From: Chaenocephalus aceratus
Lineage: Eukaryota > Chordata > Actinopteri > Perciformes > Channichthyidae
Direction: 5' to 3'
Length of the DNA: 64,000 nucleotides
NCBI GenBank assembly: GCA_023974075.1
Contig: CM043807.1
Coordinates: forward strand, 9,787,676-9,851,675
A program made the translations under genes and the position numbers. The notes under the pieces were generated by a model that ran no database searches, had not been told where the DNA came from, and worked only from the letters and a program-made list of their open reading frames with translations. Within the stretch, counting starts at the first letter, position 1; each line of letters starts with the position of its first letter. Below are positions 23,381 through 43,556 of this stretch, piece by piece.

Positions 23381-26300
23381 TTACCTTCAAACACCCAATC
23401 TGTTCAGCAATTCATTCAAAAGGTGCGGCACAAAGAGTCTTTCACATTAGTAGCGCTCTACACAATCCACCCTCCCACACACCAACAAACACACCGTATT
23501 AATGCACAAACACAGCAGTCACAACACGAGCCACAACACCTTCGTAAATAAACCTGAACATACAAATATCTGTGGTCACTTTGTGAGAGAGTGTGTAAAC
23601 CTTGTTAGAGTGTGTTTGCCTCACTGTGAGCTGAACAAGGTGTTGTGTTTGTCTTCCACTGTCACCTATGTGTTTCCAGTGACAACAAACACTTGCTTTA
23701 CTTATTTTAAATAACAACCAGAGCCAGATTTATCAAGAATTTATCTCCAGTAACCATTACTTTATAATCTCACTGTAACACGGAATCAAATGACTGCGAG
23801 TCATTTTGGACGGGGTTACTAGTTCAGAAATTAAGATTATGCATCCTCAAGCACGTTTAAGCCATTTCCTTTGGGAGATTTACTGCCCATTCGTTCTAAA
23901 CTCCATCTACAACAGCATGGGAAACTAATTTGAACCCAGTGGTTGTACCTGCAGCCCACCTACAACCTGTGGATGCACAAAGTTAGCAATTAGCTAAAAG
24001 AGAGCATCAAGCTAACAGCTAGCGACTAAGCTAATTTTCTCAGGAGTTGGTGAAAATGAGAAAAAAATTAACTGGATTTACAGTTTATGTTACTTAATCT
24101 AGCTGGCAGTGTAAACATGCATCTGTATGCTTTGTATACATGAATTGAAGGTGTTTTAAGTTTATTTACCAGAGGTGTAATATAAAACCCAGCTCTTCGA
24201 CAATAATAACAAATTGGATCATCATCTTCCTCTTAACAATCTTGATGAGGAGAAACTGCCCTTATAAAACATTCAAAGAGAGACTTGAATCAGTTTGTGC
24301 TATAAAGTGTTGAGTTTATAGTTATATAAATTTGTATTGCTTCGTCATTTTCTTCTCAATTATAGTCCTGCCATATCCCCACAACAGTCCTTTGACATTC
24401 CTATAAAGACTTATTCTTCACTGTTGTGGTGGATATTACATTTATATGCACTGCTAAACAGGGAAACTGCACAAAAAGTATATCTATTGAGTCCACTGCA
24501 GCTTTAAAATACCAACAGGTACAAAGAGAGAGCGACTGGGAATATATAAACCACACTTTGGTTAATGTCCGACTACATCTTTGGTGAATCACTTCCGACG
24601 GAGCTTTCTTATCACTGTTCCTTTCTGCTCTGCCATGTCCCACCTCTGAATCCCCTCACTCGGTTCAGTGCAATCACCCTTCTCCATTGTTTGCTTTGCT
24701 TTCAGTAACAGCGTTAAGCCAGCCAGCAGAGTTTAAATAGAATTAGTGGGCAATTTGAGATTAGATAATGGAGGAGAGGTGATGCAGCAGGAATGCCGAC
24801 TCTTGCTGGATTAGCAAAAATATGCAGGCAATGTCCTACCTAATTAACCTCAGGAGCTTCAGCTAAGCAGGGTAGAAAAGCTGTATTTGTGTATGTATTT
24901 TCACATTTACATTCAGATTCAGTGCTGTGCTTTTCTCAGCCTCCCCCTCAAGTGTTATTCTGCATCAAAGATGTCTGACTCAAGCTTTCTGAGCAGGTTT
25001 CTTTCCTCCTCTGTCTCCTACTCACCCTATTTCTTGCTGAGGAATCTTTTTTTATTAAAGCACTAAAAAGGTAAAAGGGTCAAAAGTTATGAATGGCCTC
25101 CCAGCAGGCAGAGCGATGCTGCCCTCTGTTTGAACCCTTCTCCAGTTACAGCACGGCACTTTCTCCTCGCCTTTACATCATTGTACTACAGCCCTGCACA
25201 CTGAGGACTGCACTGACGTGATATCATGGAATAAAAACCACTCTTAACACCTAAAGACTTCATGGTGTATTGCTAAAGAGTACTTTGGAGTTAGCATTTT
25301 CAGTCTTATTCAAAATATATTGGATATGTATGAAAGGTTTGATAGGAATATGTTTCTATAAAAGGTAGTTTACACTGTATGTCATTCGGGGATGTACAAA
25401 CAGGAAATTGGTTTGGCGTTTACTGAAGATAAACTAGAAGAAGTTGAGATTCATGCTTGATAAACGTCAAAGGAAATAGGTTTTCTACCTAAGTTCTATA
25501 TATCCAATTCCAAAAACATTACCTCAAGCAATTTAGAAAAGCTCAAATTGCTCCCTCAGTCTTTAGAAGTGAAATCTCTTGTCAGCCACTTTGAAAGAGG
25601 ACCTGTAATGTCTTTCAGGTAGGAAATTACTCATTTTGGATGCAAATTCAGCGTGTCAGAATGAAAGCCTCCATTGCTGGTTCTCATGGATATTAAAGCT
25701 GGCATCACGTTGCAGGAAAGTTCAGGCGACATCAAAGAAGAGCATTGTCTTCAAAGGAAAAGGAGCCGAGGAAATTGGGGAGACCTTTGTAGTCCTGGAT
25801 TTTTCAAAGGGAAAACTTTTTTAATGGGGAGGAAAGTTAAGTTAATGGAATCCAAAAACCTGTTGAAATTCACTCCTTATGAAAGAAAACTAGAAGGGCA
25901 TTTGGATAGTGCATACCTCCTCAAAGGCCATTTCCTGATTCAGATTTCACACCAAAATTGTTCTTCCTTGGCCAATGCTACACCCTTCCACCAAGTTTAA
26001 TACAAATACACGAAAGCATAACCTGCTTAGTGATGGTAAATGGCAAGGCCAGCTCAACAACACCAATCATTTCTCGAGAATTAAAAAAGGGAACCAATAT
26101 GTGGAGAGGTGCATACGCTATCAGAGAAGATAACGCCAGACAGGAAGTGGACTAGCTTCATATCCTGTTTTGAGCAAGAAGCAGAAGAGATACCTGTTGA
26201 TAAGAGTGATGCAACAGACCAATAACTGTAGGACTACCAGCAAACACACGCACACATTTTATTAGAGCTGGCCTTTCATACTTACACTGTGACTCACAGA

Positions 26301-28446
26301 ATGACAGTTCTTGATACTTTCGAACATGAATATTTCCCTTTGCGTTCTAATGTGTGGTCAACCACAGAGAGACAAATATAGTGGAAGGTGTGTGAAGGAA
26401 CCCTCAAAAGACCAATTACATTTCTGCAGACAGATGTGAGAACCCACCCCTTTTCATTCCTCTCTTTCACTTCTCCCCCTTTTTTTCTCAGCTTTTATTT
26501 TGCTTCTTTGGTACAAGTATAATCCGCAAACAAATGTGCACAGATATGAAGGAGAAATGAACGGCTTCTGACTAAATCTCCGACCGTACTATATCTGTAA
26601 GAAGCAAAAATGAGCTGATAATATTGTGTCAATAATATATATGTCAATATATCAATTGTATATTGTTCTGCTATCGTGAGGAGAGTCTACTTAGAGTTCC
26701 TGATCAGAATCAGCTACCCCCACTAAGGCATTCTGGGAAACACTGCAGTGCATCAGCTTTACACCAAAACACATTATACAGCCTGAGGAATCCCCAGGTT
26801 ACGCTGTGACCTGCGACACCACAGAATCTCATTTTCACTTACTGCCATGAATCATGAAATCCCATTCACACCCACTGTCCACAACTCAAGTCTCTCCATC
26901 TTACTTTCCTCACAGATGTGTCACTCTCTTCTGTTTTTCTCTGTCTGAACCAAATATAGTGGCAAGTATATCAAGTGCAGTATGGCTGAGATACGTAGTT
27001 AAAGGGGGGGAAATATCAAACTAAGTCCCAGTAAGTTTGTGACCATAAAATCAGTTGCTATTTCCACAGTATATTTGAAAATGTACAAAAGATATGAATA
27101 TTTAAATATATCAATGGACATTTGAGACATTCAAACTGTAGGACAAAGTGTTGTTTATGGCTCATGTGTTTTTGCATATTTAGCAAAATAACAGCTTTCT
27201 TCTACAAACCTCATCGTTAGCAATTTTGTTCATTTGAATATACAAAAAACAACCCAAATCAGACAGTCCTTCCAGGGAACAACCAATAAAATACAACGTA
27301 AATTCTTAGTAAAGCATTATTTGTGAAATAAGCTGAGGAAAACTGAAGTATCGACTCAGTCAGTGACTAATGCCCTCAGAGGACAAACATCAGTGGATAA
27401 GTTCAGAAGGTCAAGAGGCCACATCACAGGAAGTCATTTATCTTCGGGTCGAACTGACCTCTGCTACAAGTGAACACCAACGGCTGCTGTCAGGGGCAGT
27501 GGGTCACACACACACACACACACACACATGTGTAATGACTGACCCCATTCTTTACACACACTAGCCAATAATTAAAACAAGACGCCAGTAATCGATAGCT
27601 GCACTACTCCCGACCCCCGCTGGGAGCTTATTGATGAAGTTTGAATTGTGATCGTTTGGTTGTCCTGAGGGTGAGTGCATTGGGAAATCACCAAGAGATA
27701 GGAGGCATTGTTTAAAAGAAATCTGATAATGTACTTGTTCATACACATTTTCCTGCAATTTTACATTATTTTGTAAGTGTATTTTGAATTCAAGATGTTC
27801 TTCCACATACTGCGGCAGGACAATTAAAGGACTTCTGATTCTGACTTGCTTCTTTAGTGCAGGACTTGTATACTGCAGTAAAAACAAGGCTATAGTGAGT
27901 AAAATGTGACAAGATAATAAAGTATTCTGAATTGTCCTGGGGTCCAGAGGGATAGAAGACAAAGCAAGACTGGAGGACACAACAAGAGAGACAAAGTTTC
28001 CTCCGCTCTCTTTAATCAAACTGAGGGGAGCGGAGGTGAAGAACTGGCCACTGTCTGCTTCACCGATGCCACTATTGATTTAGACTGCAGCCTTTCCAAT
28101 CAGTCACAATCTGCAGAGCTACACACAATCTGTCCGAGTGTGTGTATGAACTGTATGTGTGTGCTATTCTCCCCGGAGTAAGTAAGTGACAGAAAGCCTT
28201 AGATCTCCACTTAACAACAGCCAGCCACAAATCCATCCGCCCCAGCATCGATTCAGATCTGAGGCATTAAGGATGGGAAACGTCAGCTTTGGACCTGGAC
28301 CTAAATGGGTAAAGTAATCTATAGAGTAGACTGGAACGATCGATGCATTTATACTGTAGATCTACTGAGGGGAAGTTTTAAGACTTTGTGACATCCTGCA
28401 GAGTTGTCTAAAGAATCGAAGTAAAATTTATTCACTATTTGGCACA
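22121..28446. other. No gene seen; intronic sequence with short tandem tracts
   Basis: Small (AC)n tracts lie at 23350-23376 and 27507-27528. A LINE-tail-like string GCAGGACAATTAAAGGACTT followed by CTGATTCTGAC lies at about 27814-27845 on the plus strand. A 152-codon minus frame at 27561-28019 has no recognisable domain. No other feature is supported. Confidence 0.4.
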
Positions 28447-28562
28447 TCTGACCACATTTCTGCACAGCCCTCATCGCCCTCGCTCGTCACATATCTGCTG
28501 TATCTGCTGAGGAGACTGAGGTCTTTTGGGCAGGGGGCCCTCTTGCAGACCTTCTATGGGCC
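28447..28562 (+). pseudogene. Short LINE reverse-transcriptase C-terminal fragment
   Basis: The plus-strand frame reads SLVTYLLY then LLRRLRSFGQGALLQTFY. This resembles the (Y/F)LLRRLRSFG motif just before the LLxxFYxSVV segment near the C-terminus of fish LINE reverse transcriptases. It stops matching after about 28545, so it is a fragment of about 100 bp with unknown 5' and 3' limits. GC-rich sequence with unclear inverted pieces follows to 28800. Confidence 0.45.
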
Positions 28563-28800
28563 CTTCTCACTTCGGTTAAATGGATTCCTTGCGTCCCTCT
28601 TTGCGTCGTTTCCCTGTGACTAGTCCCTCCCACCAGGGAAGCATGGAGAGACGCAAGGAAACCACGAGAAGCAGGGAAATGAGTTTTAAGAGCAATGGGA
28701 CGTCCTTTCCTCCGGAGCGTCACGTGAAGCGACGTCCGTTTGTGATGACGCTGCACAGCTGATCGTCTGACAGCAGCCAGCTCTGTCCCCGTTATTTCCA

Positions 28801-28824
28801 CCCCCCCCCCCCCCCCCCCCCCCC
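28801..28824. repeat. Poly-C run (24 C)
   Basis: An uninterrupted homopolymer of 24 C; its length may be unreliable in the assembly. Confidence 0.95.
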
Positions 28825-29277
28825 GCCTCGGTTAGTACACATTTACTGACACAAACATTTGTATCATCTGTTGTAGACCCAAATACATTAAATAAAATAA
28901 GAACTCATTCTCAAAAAAGATAAACGTCATTCTTAAAATGTATAAACGAACAATAGTTTGATTAGAGTGCACAAAATAAATAAAATGATTTTTGACCACT
29001 TTGTTGTTCAGATATATCACATATTTGTAACTAAATGATACATTATTGAAACAAAACACGGTATAAACTGAGGAGTGACTCCCGTGAGGTTCATGTATTT
29101 TCTTCACTCCGCTGCGAAACTGCTCTCAAGAAGCATCAGATCAGTGCATGCACTGCATCGTCCAATCAGTGAGCGATACACAGTAAGGGGGCGGGGCGAG
29201 TGTCTGAGACTGAACAGACTGGTAAAGAAGGCTGGCTCTGTCCTGGGGAGTCCTCTGGATGTGCAATATGCAATATA

Positions 29278-29952
29278 CACTGAACAAAAATATAAACACA
29301 ACACTTTTGTTTTTGCTCCCATTTTTCATGAGATAAACTCAAAGATCTAAAACATTTTCTATATACACAAAATAACCATTTCTCTCAAATATTGTTCACA
29401 AATCTGAAAAAATCTGTGATAGTGAGCACTTCTCCTTTGCCGAGATAATCCATCCCACCTCACAGGTGTGGCATATCAAGATGCTGATTACCCTAGGGTT
29501 AGGGTTAGGGTAATGTTGTGAATCGAGTGGCCCATGGTGGTGGTGGGGTTATGGTATGGGCCGGCGTATGTTATGGACGACGAACACAGGCCACTCGATT
29601 CACAACATTACCCTAACCCTCACACCAGATACTGACTGGTTTTCTGACCCCCCCAGACCCCCCCAATAAAGCAAAACTGCACGTTTCAGAGTGGCCTTTT
29701 ATTGTGGCCAGCCTAAGGCACACCTGTTCAATAATCATGCTGTCTAATCAGCATCTTGCCACACCTGTGAGGTGGGATGGATTATCTCGGCAAAGAAGAA
29801 GTGCTCACTATCACAGATTTTTTCAGATTTGTGAACAATATTTGAGAGAAATGGTTATTTTGTGTATATAGAAAATGTTTTAGATCTTTGAGTTCATCTC
29901 ATGAAAAATGGGAGCAAAAACAAAAGTGTTGCGTTTATATTTTTGTTCAGTG
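29278..29952. mobile_element. Tc1/mariner-type element with long TIRs, internally deleted
   Basis: Ends CACTGAACAAAAATATAAAC and GTTTATATTTTTGTTCAGTG are each flanked by TA (29276-29277 and 29953-29954). The inverted repeats are about 210 bp (29278-29490 against 29745-29952) and nearly identical, apart from a short indel after GTGTGGCA and a few substitutions. The TA target and these ends fit a Tc1-like family that I recognise from many fish genomes. The transposase is missing; the 255-bp middle retains a hairpin that looks like leftover coding sequence plus a (TTAGGG)-like piece. Confidence 0.92.
29501..29620. repeat. 32-bp perfect inverted repeat with telomere-like TTAGGG units
   Basis: Arms at 29501-29532 and 29589-29620 are exact reverse complements. 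Each carries AGGGTTAGGG next to TAATGTTGTGAATCGAGTGG. The preceding bases 29491-29500 add another CCCTAGGGTT, so about three TTAGGG-like units stand at the left arm. It lies in the middle of the deleted Tc1-like element. Confidence 0.93.
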
Positions 29953-29954
29953 TA

Positions 29955-32868
<2,914 letters not shown>

Positions 32869-32968
32869 AGGAGATTGATACCTTAGCTTAGCTTAGCACA
32901 TAGACTGGAAACAGCTAGCCTAGTCTGTCCAAATGTAACAACATGCGACTAAAGGCAGCTCATGAGCT
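32869..32968. repeat. Fragment of a common teleost repeat
   Basis: TTAGCTTAGCTTAGCACATA, GACTGGAAACAGCTAGCC and TGTCCAAATGTAACAA follow in an order I recognise from a widespread fish interspersed repeat. Only about 100 bp remains and the boundaries are approximate. Confidence 0.5.
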
Positions 32969-34042
32969 CACAACATGGTATCTATTCTTTGTTTAATGAA
33001 ACCAGAAGAAAAAAATCAATGTCCCGAAATGTTTTGTTTCTTTCCCTTTCCGTTAAAGAATCAGGGCATGTTTTCTTTGTGCAATCGGAGAGTCAAAACA
33101 TTCTGCATCTTAACAAGAAACAGCTCGGACCAGGCTGTGCTTGCAGTGGATTGTGTTCAAGGCCACTAATCTGCTTTTGTTCTACTTCTTTTCCCAGTGT
33201 GAACGCACACACACAATTCTCTGATGCCCAATAATGAGGTGAAATGAAACTTGGATGATCCCTGAGGGAAAACCAGAGGATCAATAATGGATTAAAGCTA
33301 CACAGATAGGTCGGTGGGTCATTGCCATATTGTCTGTGATGACATCATATATTAAGCCTCAGTATGGAGTATTTGTTTTCTAGATAGTTTGATAGCAATC
33401 TTGTATCTGCTGTCATAAAGCCAGCCTAACCATTTCCAGCCTTCCTGTTGAACCAACAGATATGAGAGTAGTATCAATGTTCACATCAATCTCTTTGCAG
33501 ACAAATACATTTAGTGTATATACCAACATGTCACACAGTACTTTCTTCTGGAACTGGGAAGGAAGAGAAGAAGTGGCTAATGCTCAAGCAATGCTTTGAC
33601 AGACCACAGCAATCCCTCAAACCAGAGAAACCAAACAGCTACACATGGTTTTGTCTTTACACAATACAGAGATTCATATTCTGTTTTTGCGAGTATGATG
33701 AGTCATTTTTTCTGTTTAAGAAAAGGAGGAACATATTCTGGTTTTACTTGAAACCAAGGCTCCCCTAAGGCCACCGGCAACACGTTGCCTGTCCAGCCGT
33801 CACTCTGAGGACTTCAGGATGGTGACAGCTCATTACTTTAACCTTATGTCCATGTAAATACCTTTGTGTCCTGCCGTTACTGGGCACATCTTTTCATTAT
33901 CTGCTTGTCTTCCATCTCACTCACTCATTTCCTTGCTGTCACCATCTGTCGCTCTCTAACTTTAAACTAAATTATACATTCCCTTTCACAAGTTTTCCAT
34001 CTTAGTTGCCATTCTTCCCCTTCATGCCAATCACAGACACTC
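32969..34042. other. No gene seen
   Basis: Intronic sequence without recognised structure. Confidence 0.4.
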
Positions 34043-34044
34043 GA

Positions 34045-34279
<235 letters not shown>

Positions 34280-34387
34280 CTGCATGCAATTATCCGCCAC
34301 AAGAAGGTATTTAAAACATGAGACTCTGGTCCCTGCTATGTATCAGATCTATCAAAATAGCTCTTCCATGAATGTGTATAAACCTGC

Positions 34388-34390
<3 letters not shown>

Positions 34391-34428
<38 letters not shown>
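34391..34428. repeat. (GT)n microsatellite, 38 bp
   Basis: A pure GT tract about 110 bp beyond the end of the long CA tract and in the opposite sense. Confidence 0.97.
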
Positions 34429-34429
<1 letters not shown>

Positions 34430-35004
34430 TGTGTACGAGTGTATACAGCGAGCGGCATCCCGCTTGCGATGCACGAGGGGGCGAATGCTGTCTCAGTGTA
34501 GTACAGAACGACTTCTTCCTTTTCTTGCCAACATCAGTCTCTCTCCTCTTTGCCTCTGTCTATCGTGGATTCCCTAAGATGTTGTATCCTTGTTTCAAGT
34601 GCAAGTGTGTAGGATGCTGCCATTTCATATTCATCAGAACGAGACCCCCATTAACACTGTCAAGTACATGCACTTGGCCAGTTAACCTTTTCATTGCAAG
34701 TCCTTGAACTGAGACGAGAATACACATTTCAAGTCCTAGTTAAATGGATCATCACTCCGGTTGAGTTCAACTGATTCAAAATATGAGCTCCCGACAGAGA
34801 AGCTCATTAAGGTGAGAGTCAATCCATTTACTTCAATTACACGTACAGTGAATACACAGTGACTTCAGCTTTTATCATCTGTAGCTTGGAGGCTGTTTGC
34901 AGTCAATCTTTCAAACAATGCATCTGAAAAACAGGTACGCACTACGCACATGATGAATGTACAGTATTGTGTTGTGGTTTAATTCTCCTAAGGTCTATCC
35001 TTGA

Positions 35005-35069
35005 ACACACACACCCACACTCACACACACACACACACACACCCACACACACACACACACACACACACA
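35005..35069. repeat. (CA)n microsatellite with CCCA interruptions
   Basis: CA repeats with three single-base interruptions. Confidence 0.95.
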
Positions 35070-35507
35070 TATTTAAAGGAAATGCAGTTAAACGGATTCC
35101 AGCATGTTTCTGATAAAGGTGCATGCGTTAGTCACATCTTTTCTAAATGATCATAATTCTTTGTCTTCTTAAAATTGTCCAAATGTGCTGACATTCTTTG
35201 AGTTTAGTCAAAATAAAGGGCACTGTTCAGGATGTAATATTAGTTTTGGGGAAGTACAGTACTTCTCACTCCTCGACACCATCATGAAAATGTGCATGCC
35301 GTCACATTAGTAGCTTAAGTTCACACTGAATTATTACAAGAGAGCCAAGAGAAGCAAACATGAAGTGGACCATGGTGGAGGACATTCTAAAGATTAACAG
35401 TTAACAGTTTCCATAATAAATACATAGATAACATAGCATTTGAATTCACCCTCATATCACAGAGTATCTACCACCACCAAATCCTACAGTCTGCTTTTAT
35501 GTTGTAT

Positions 35508-35561
35508 AACCGGCATTTATAGAAGTAACATTTTAACCGGCATTTATAGAAGTAACATTTT
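35508..35561. repeat. 27-bp tandem duplication
   Basis: AACCGGCATTTATAGAAGTA plus CATTTT occurs twice in direct tandem, at 35508 and 35535, without visible mismatch. Confidence 0.92.
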
Positions 35562-38649
<3,088 letters not shown>

Positions 38650-38726
38650 TAGTCCTATGATCCTACATCCTCCATCATCCTCTCTCTGGGTCTACTGTAC
38701 CACCCATAGGCTCTCTTAGACACTCT

Positions 38727-38770
38727 CTTCTTCTTCTTCTTCTTCTTCTTCTTCTTCTTCTTCTTCTTCT
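38727..38770. repeat. (TTC)n microsatellite
   Basis: About 14 TTC units. Confidence 0.97.
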
Positions 38771-39829
38771 GTGCAGCCCTTTCTAATTAACGGCAGAGAA
38801 GAAGAAACACTGAGGGAGATTTCCTGGGAATCCCTGCTTAGCTCTAAGACAGATGCAGTGCATGCAGAGAAGCACACACACCTCCGTCACACATAGCCAG
38901 GCTCATGAAATATGCATGGGCACATGGATAGCACTGTACTGTTCTTTACAGGACACATACAGTATGACCTACTTCATATGCAGCACAGCAGACCAAGGAG
39001 GTTCCTTTTTATAGAGGTTTTAAAGGGAAACACCTGCTTTTTAAAAGGGCTTTCAGAGCAGCTGAAGTCCACAGATCCATATTAGTGATTGATGGCGGAC
39101 ACTGGCAGCTAGGCCAAACACAGCAAAACAACAAACATAATCAATCACTCACACTCTGACAGTTAATATTAGGTCTGCCGAGCCTGCAAAGTGGTCCATC
39201 CGGGTGTACAGCCACGGATCACTGACTCAGGTCCCACAGTCACTCGTCTGACAGCTCGGGTCAGACGTGGCACAGCAGAGGTGTACATTATATAACGGTT
39301 CGTATCAAAGGGCCACCTACTGACACCTCTGTTTGCGGTGTTGCTGCATCACAAGGTGCGGAAAATTGGGCAACCAAAGTTTGGAAGGCTCAAGGCAAAG
39401 CTTATTATACAAACTGGATTTTCTGGAAAAAACATCCACCTTTGTCACTTTAGCCAGGATTTGGTCGCTCCAGTCACAAGCTGCTCTACTTTTTAACAGA
39501 TTTTCCAGTTTTCAAGAAATAAAGGTCATATTAGAAAATTGTGCACGTCATTAAAGAAAATGCATCGGTTATTTAATAGGGTGGTGGAGTTCAATTGGTG
39601 GATTAATTTATCTGTTGAACATTTTGTATTTTGTTTAATTTTTCTCCAATACCGAACAAATGTGCTTTTGTAATTCTAATACAGTATGTTTACATGTGTT
39701 GATAAATACATTGACTCTTTAAAAAAAAAACTGCAATCTTCACCAGTGTTTGCAAACTAAAGATATCATGTTTTTCCTAACATCAACCGTAACATATGCA
39801 GATATAAAAGAATATAATAGATAATAGAA
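38771..39829. other. No gene seen
   Basis: Intronic sequence without recognised structure. Confidence 0.4.
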
Positions 39830-40620
39830 TCGGAGGGATTAAACCCTCTTTAATGGTCACACATGCAGAGCACACAACACACAGTGACCTTTGGCCTCTG
39901 CTTTTAACCCATCCTAGTACCAGGAGTCTAGTACCTCATTCACACCACCGCAACTCCGGTTCAAGCTCCGTGCTAGAGCTTCTTTTCAAGTCAAACCGCG
40001 CGGAAAACCCTCACAGCTCACACCGACAACAACAACAATGGCCGATTGTGTTGAAGCGCTACTCGTTTTGGTTTTGCTCTGTCGAAATGAAATGGGACGA
40101 CTTTACGACTAACGTTACATGCTACATTAAAAACTGCTTTACAATCGTAATCATCAACGACGATTCTGATTCCCCCTGCCCCTGCCCCCGCCTCGACGTA
40201 AGCGTGACGTATGCGGTGCTTTTGCTCTAGCCGGAAAAAACATGTTGGTGCTTGAAACAAACCGGGTTCCGGAGCTAAGAGGCTGCTCCGCTGCGGTGTG
40301 AACAGGAAAACCCGGTGCTTTTCAAGCTCCAGCTCCGAACCCGGCCCTGAAACACCGTTGGTGTGAATGAGGTATAGTACTAGGAGTCTAGTACTAGGAG
40401 CAGTGGGCAGCTATTGTACAGCGCCCGGGGAGCAATGTGAGTGGGGGGGAAAGGGGATGTCCGGTGCCTTGCTCAAGGGCACCACGACAGGGCAGGAGGT
40501 GAACTGGGAACTCTCCAAGTAGCAGTCCACACTCCATATTTAGGTCTGTTCGGGGACTTGAACTGGTGACCCTACGGCTCCCAGTCCAAGCCCCTACTGA
40601 CTGAGCCACTGCCGGACAAC
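39830..40620 (-). mobile_element. tRNA-derived SINE, split by a MITE
   Basis: On the minus strand the element starts near 40618 with an A-box-like GGCTCAGTCAGTAGGGG (40591-40607) and a B-box-like CACCAGTTCAAGTCCC (about 40553-40569). The body contains GGTGCCCTTGAGCAAGGCAC and CCGGGCGCTGTACAATAGCT, sequences I know from common teleost SINEs. The tail, GGTTAAAAGCAGAGGCCAAA and onward, lies on the far side of the insertion at 39934-40372. Outer limits are approximate. Confidence 0.7.
39934..40372. mobile_element. MITE inserted in the SINE, 439 bp
   Basis: Ends CCTCATTCACACCACCG and (reverse complement of the right end) CCTCATTCACACCAACG are flanked by TA on each side (39932-39933 and 40373-40374). 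Subterminal blocks such as GAGCTTCTTTTCAAG / CTTTTCAAGCTCC continue the inverted symmetry. The SINE sequence TAGTAC(T/C)AGGAG is repeated around the insertion, so the exact TSD is ambiguous. Confidence 0.72.
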
Positions 40621-42094
<1,474 letters not shown>

Positions 42095-42151
42095 GTGTTA
42101 TTTCGATAGCACATATAATAAAATTGGTGCGATACAGAGAAGATTAGCACA
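42095..42151 (+). pseudogene. U6 spliceosomal snRNA pseudogene, 5' half
   Basis: GTGTTATTTCGATAGCAC, then ATATAATAAAATTGGTGC, then GATACAGAGAAGATTAGCAC matches the first 57 or so bases of U6 snRNA. One base is deleted and there are about six substitutions. The match includes the ACAGAGA box, which pairs with the 5' splice site in the functional RNA. It breaks off before the catalytic AGC region and the 3' stem-loop and is followed directly by eight A. It is therefore a truncated, probably retroposed, copy. It cannot make a working U6. Confidence 0.85.
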
Positions 42152-43349
42152 AAAAAAAGTAAAGGCATGACATCTAATGGCGCTAATGTTAGCATACTGT
42201 TAGCAAAAGCCTGATGTATCTCATTCCTCCCTGCCATCCATTTGTATCAATGAAACATTGTATTGCAGTGGATTGAATGTTTTTTTATGATGATAAACTA
42301 GGCACCTGAAGGGACTTATGGGATTGCGCGTAATTACACACATTATGCTGCTGCTGTAAATACTAACTATAGCACAAATTGTGTAATATTCCACAGCTGA
42401 AAAACGAATGCACTAGTTGAATAACATGTGCTAAAAAACTACAGTGCCCAGCTGTTGTAGGACATTATTCATGAAGTAGGGGACTCAAAATGCAGAGCCG
42501 GAATAAAGCTTTGTTGGTCTTTTTATGGAATTTGTTGACACCGATACAAATGTTAAATACCAGCAGCTTATCCTTTAGTCTTACAGCTCGCATGGTAACC
42601 CGGTCATTATTCAGAAGTACCCTGTGATGAACTACAGGACTAAAAAACAATCCAACTAATCGTTTGCCACCAATGGACCGGCCTTGCTATCCCATAAAAA
42701 CTGAGCACAAACAGAAAAAAGCGTACAAAAAGCACTGGTGTTCTGTTCTAAAATGGGCCTCTGAATCATCAGCAAAACATCCCTGGGACAGCAACGCAAC
42801 ACACACACACACACACACCCACCCACCCCTCAGGCTGTGACCCCTCAGTTTCACCCCCCAGCGGTTGTCTGGGAGACAGAGAGCAGACAGAGCAGCCTGT
42901 CTAGTTTGCCTGCTTCAGATCGGGGCAGAAAATCACAGCTGTCACCAAAGACCTTTCCATAGAAAAGAATGAGGACACACACAAAACAGGACAGACACAC
43001 ACACACACACACACACACAATCACAAAGGTGTGGATACGTGCCAATTCACAGGTGTTCTCTCTCACACACACAGATGAATTTGAATGTGACTCAGCATAA
43101 TCCACAGGGACACTAAGCAGCGAGGAAGAATGGTGACACGTACAATTTTATCACCGCAAATAAATGTCAGTCCTAAATGGCTCAATGCAAAATGAAATGT
43201 TCTTCTTAAGGAGTATTTTTTTTGGGTCCACTTAAATAGAATACTCAATATTTGCTATTTAGCACTGATGACAAAGTGCAGCTGAAGCTAAAAGACATGT
43301 CATTAGTTTTGCAGGTGTAAACTAAATGGCCAACATTGCCTCCATTAGA
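42152..43349. other. No gene seen
   Basis: Intronic sequence with short (AC)n tracts near 42802 and 42994. Confidence 0.4.
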
Positions 43350-43556
43350 GTTAGGATAAGATTTACTTTATCGATCCCAATTTAGGATTTTCTTACATCA
43401 CAGCCGCATGTTAGAACAAGGCATTGCACATATTGTGAAAATGAAAAAGTGTAAACCCTAAACGTAAAATGTAAACATCCCAAAATAGAAAATTCTACCG
43501 AACTAAAAAGTAAAATATGTATATATTGTATCCGTGAAAGATACAAATCTGTAGAC
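43350..43556 (-). mobile_element. LINE 3'-tail-like fragment, minus orientation
   Basis: The plus strand reads GGATAAGATTTACTTTATCG then ATCCCAATTTAGGATTTTCT. Its reverse complement ends GGGATCGATAAAGTAAATCT, the familiar fish LINE 3' terminus. It is interrupted on the right by the hAT element at 43557. Confidence 0.5.

Noticed and set aside
25636..26155. Overlapping frames of 60-108 codons
   Set aside because: No recognisable motif, no splice context, and heavy mutual overlap in different frames.
27561..28019. 152-codon minus frame as a gene
   Set aside because: It has no domain, overlaps a LINE-tail-like string on the other strand, and has ordinary intronic composition.
29491..29516. Interstitial telomere from a chromosome fusion
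   Set aside because: There are only about three units, enclosed in the core of a transposon with intact ends, so a fusion scar is not needed.
40553..40618. Functional tRNA gene on the minus strand
   Set aside because: A- and B-box-like motifs are present, but no cloverleaf with acceptor stem is formed, and the SINE body follows directly.
42095..42151. Functional U6 snRNA gene
   Set aside because: Only the 5' half is present. The 3' half is missing, an A-run follows instead of the T-terminator, and substitutions are present.
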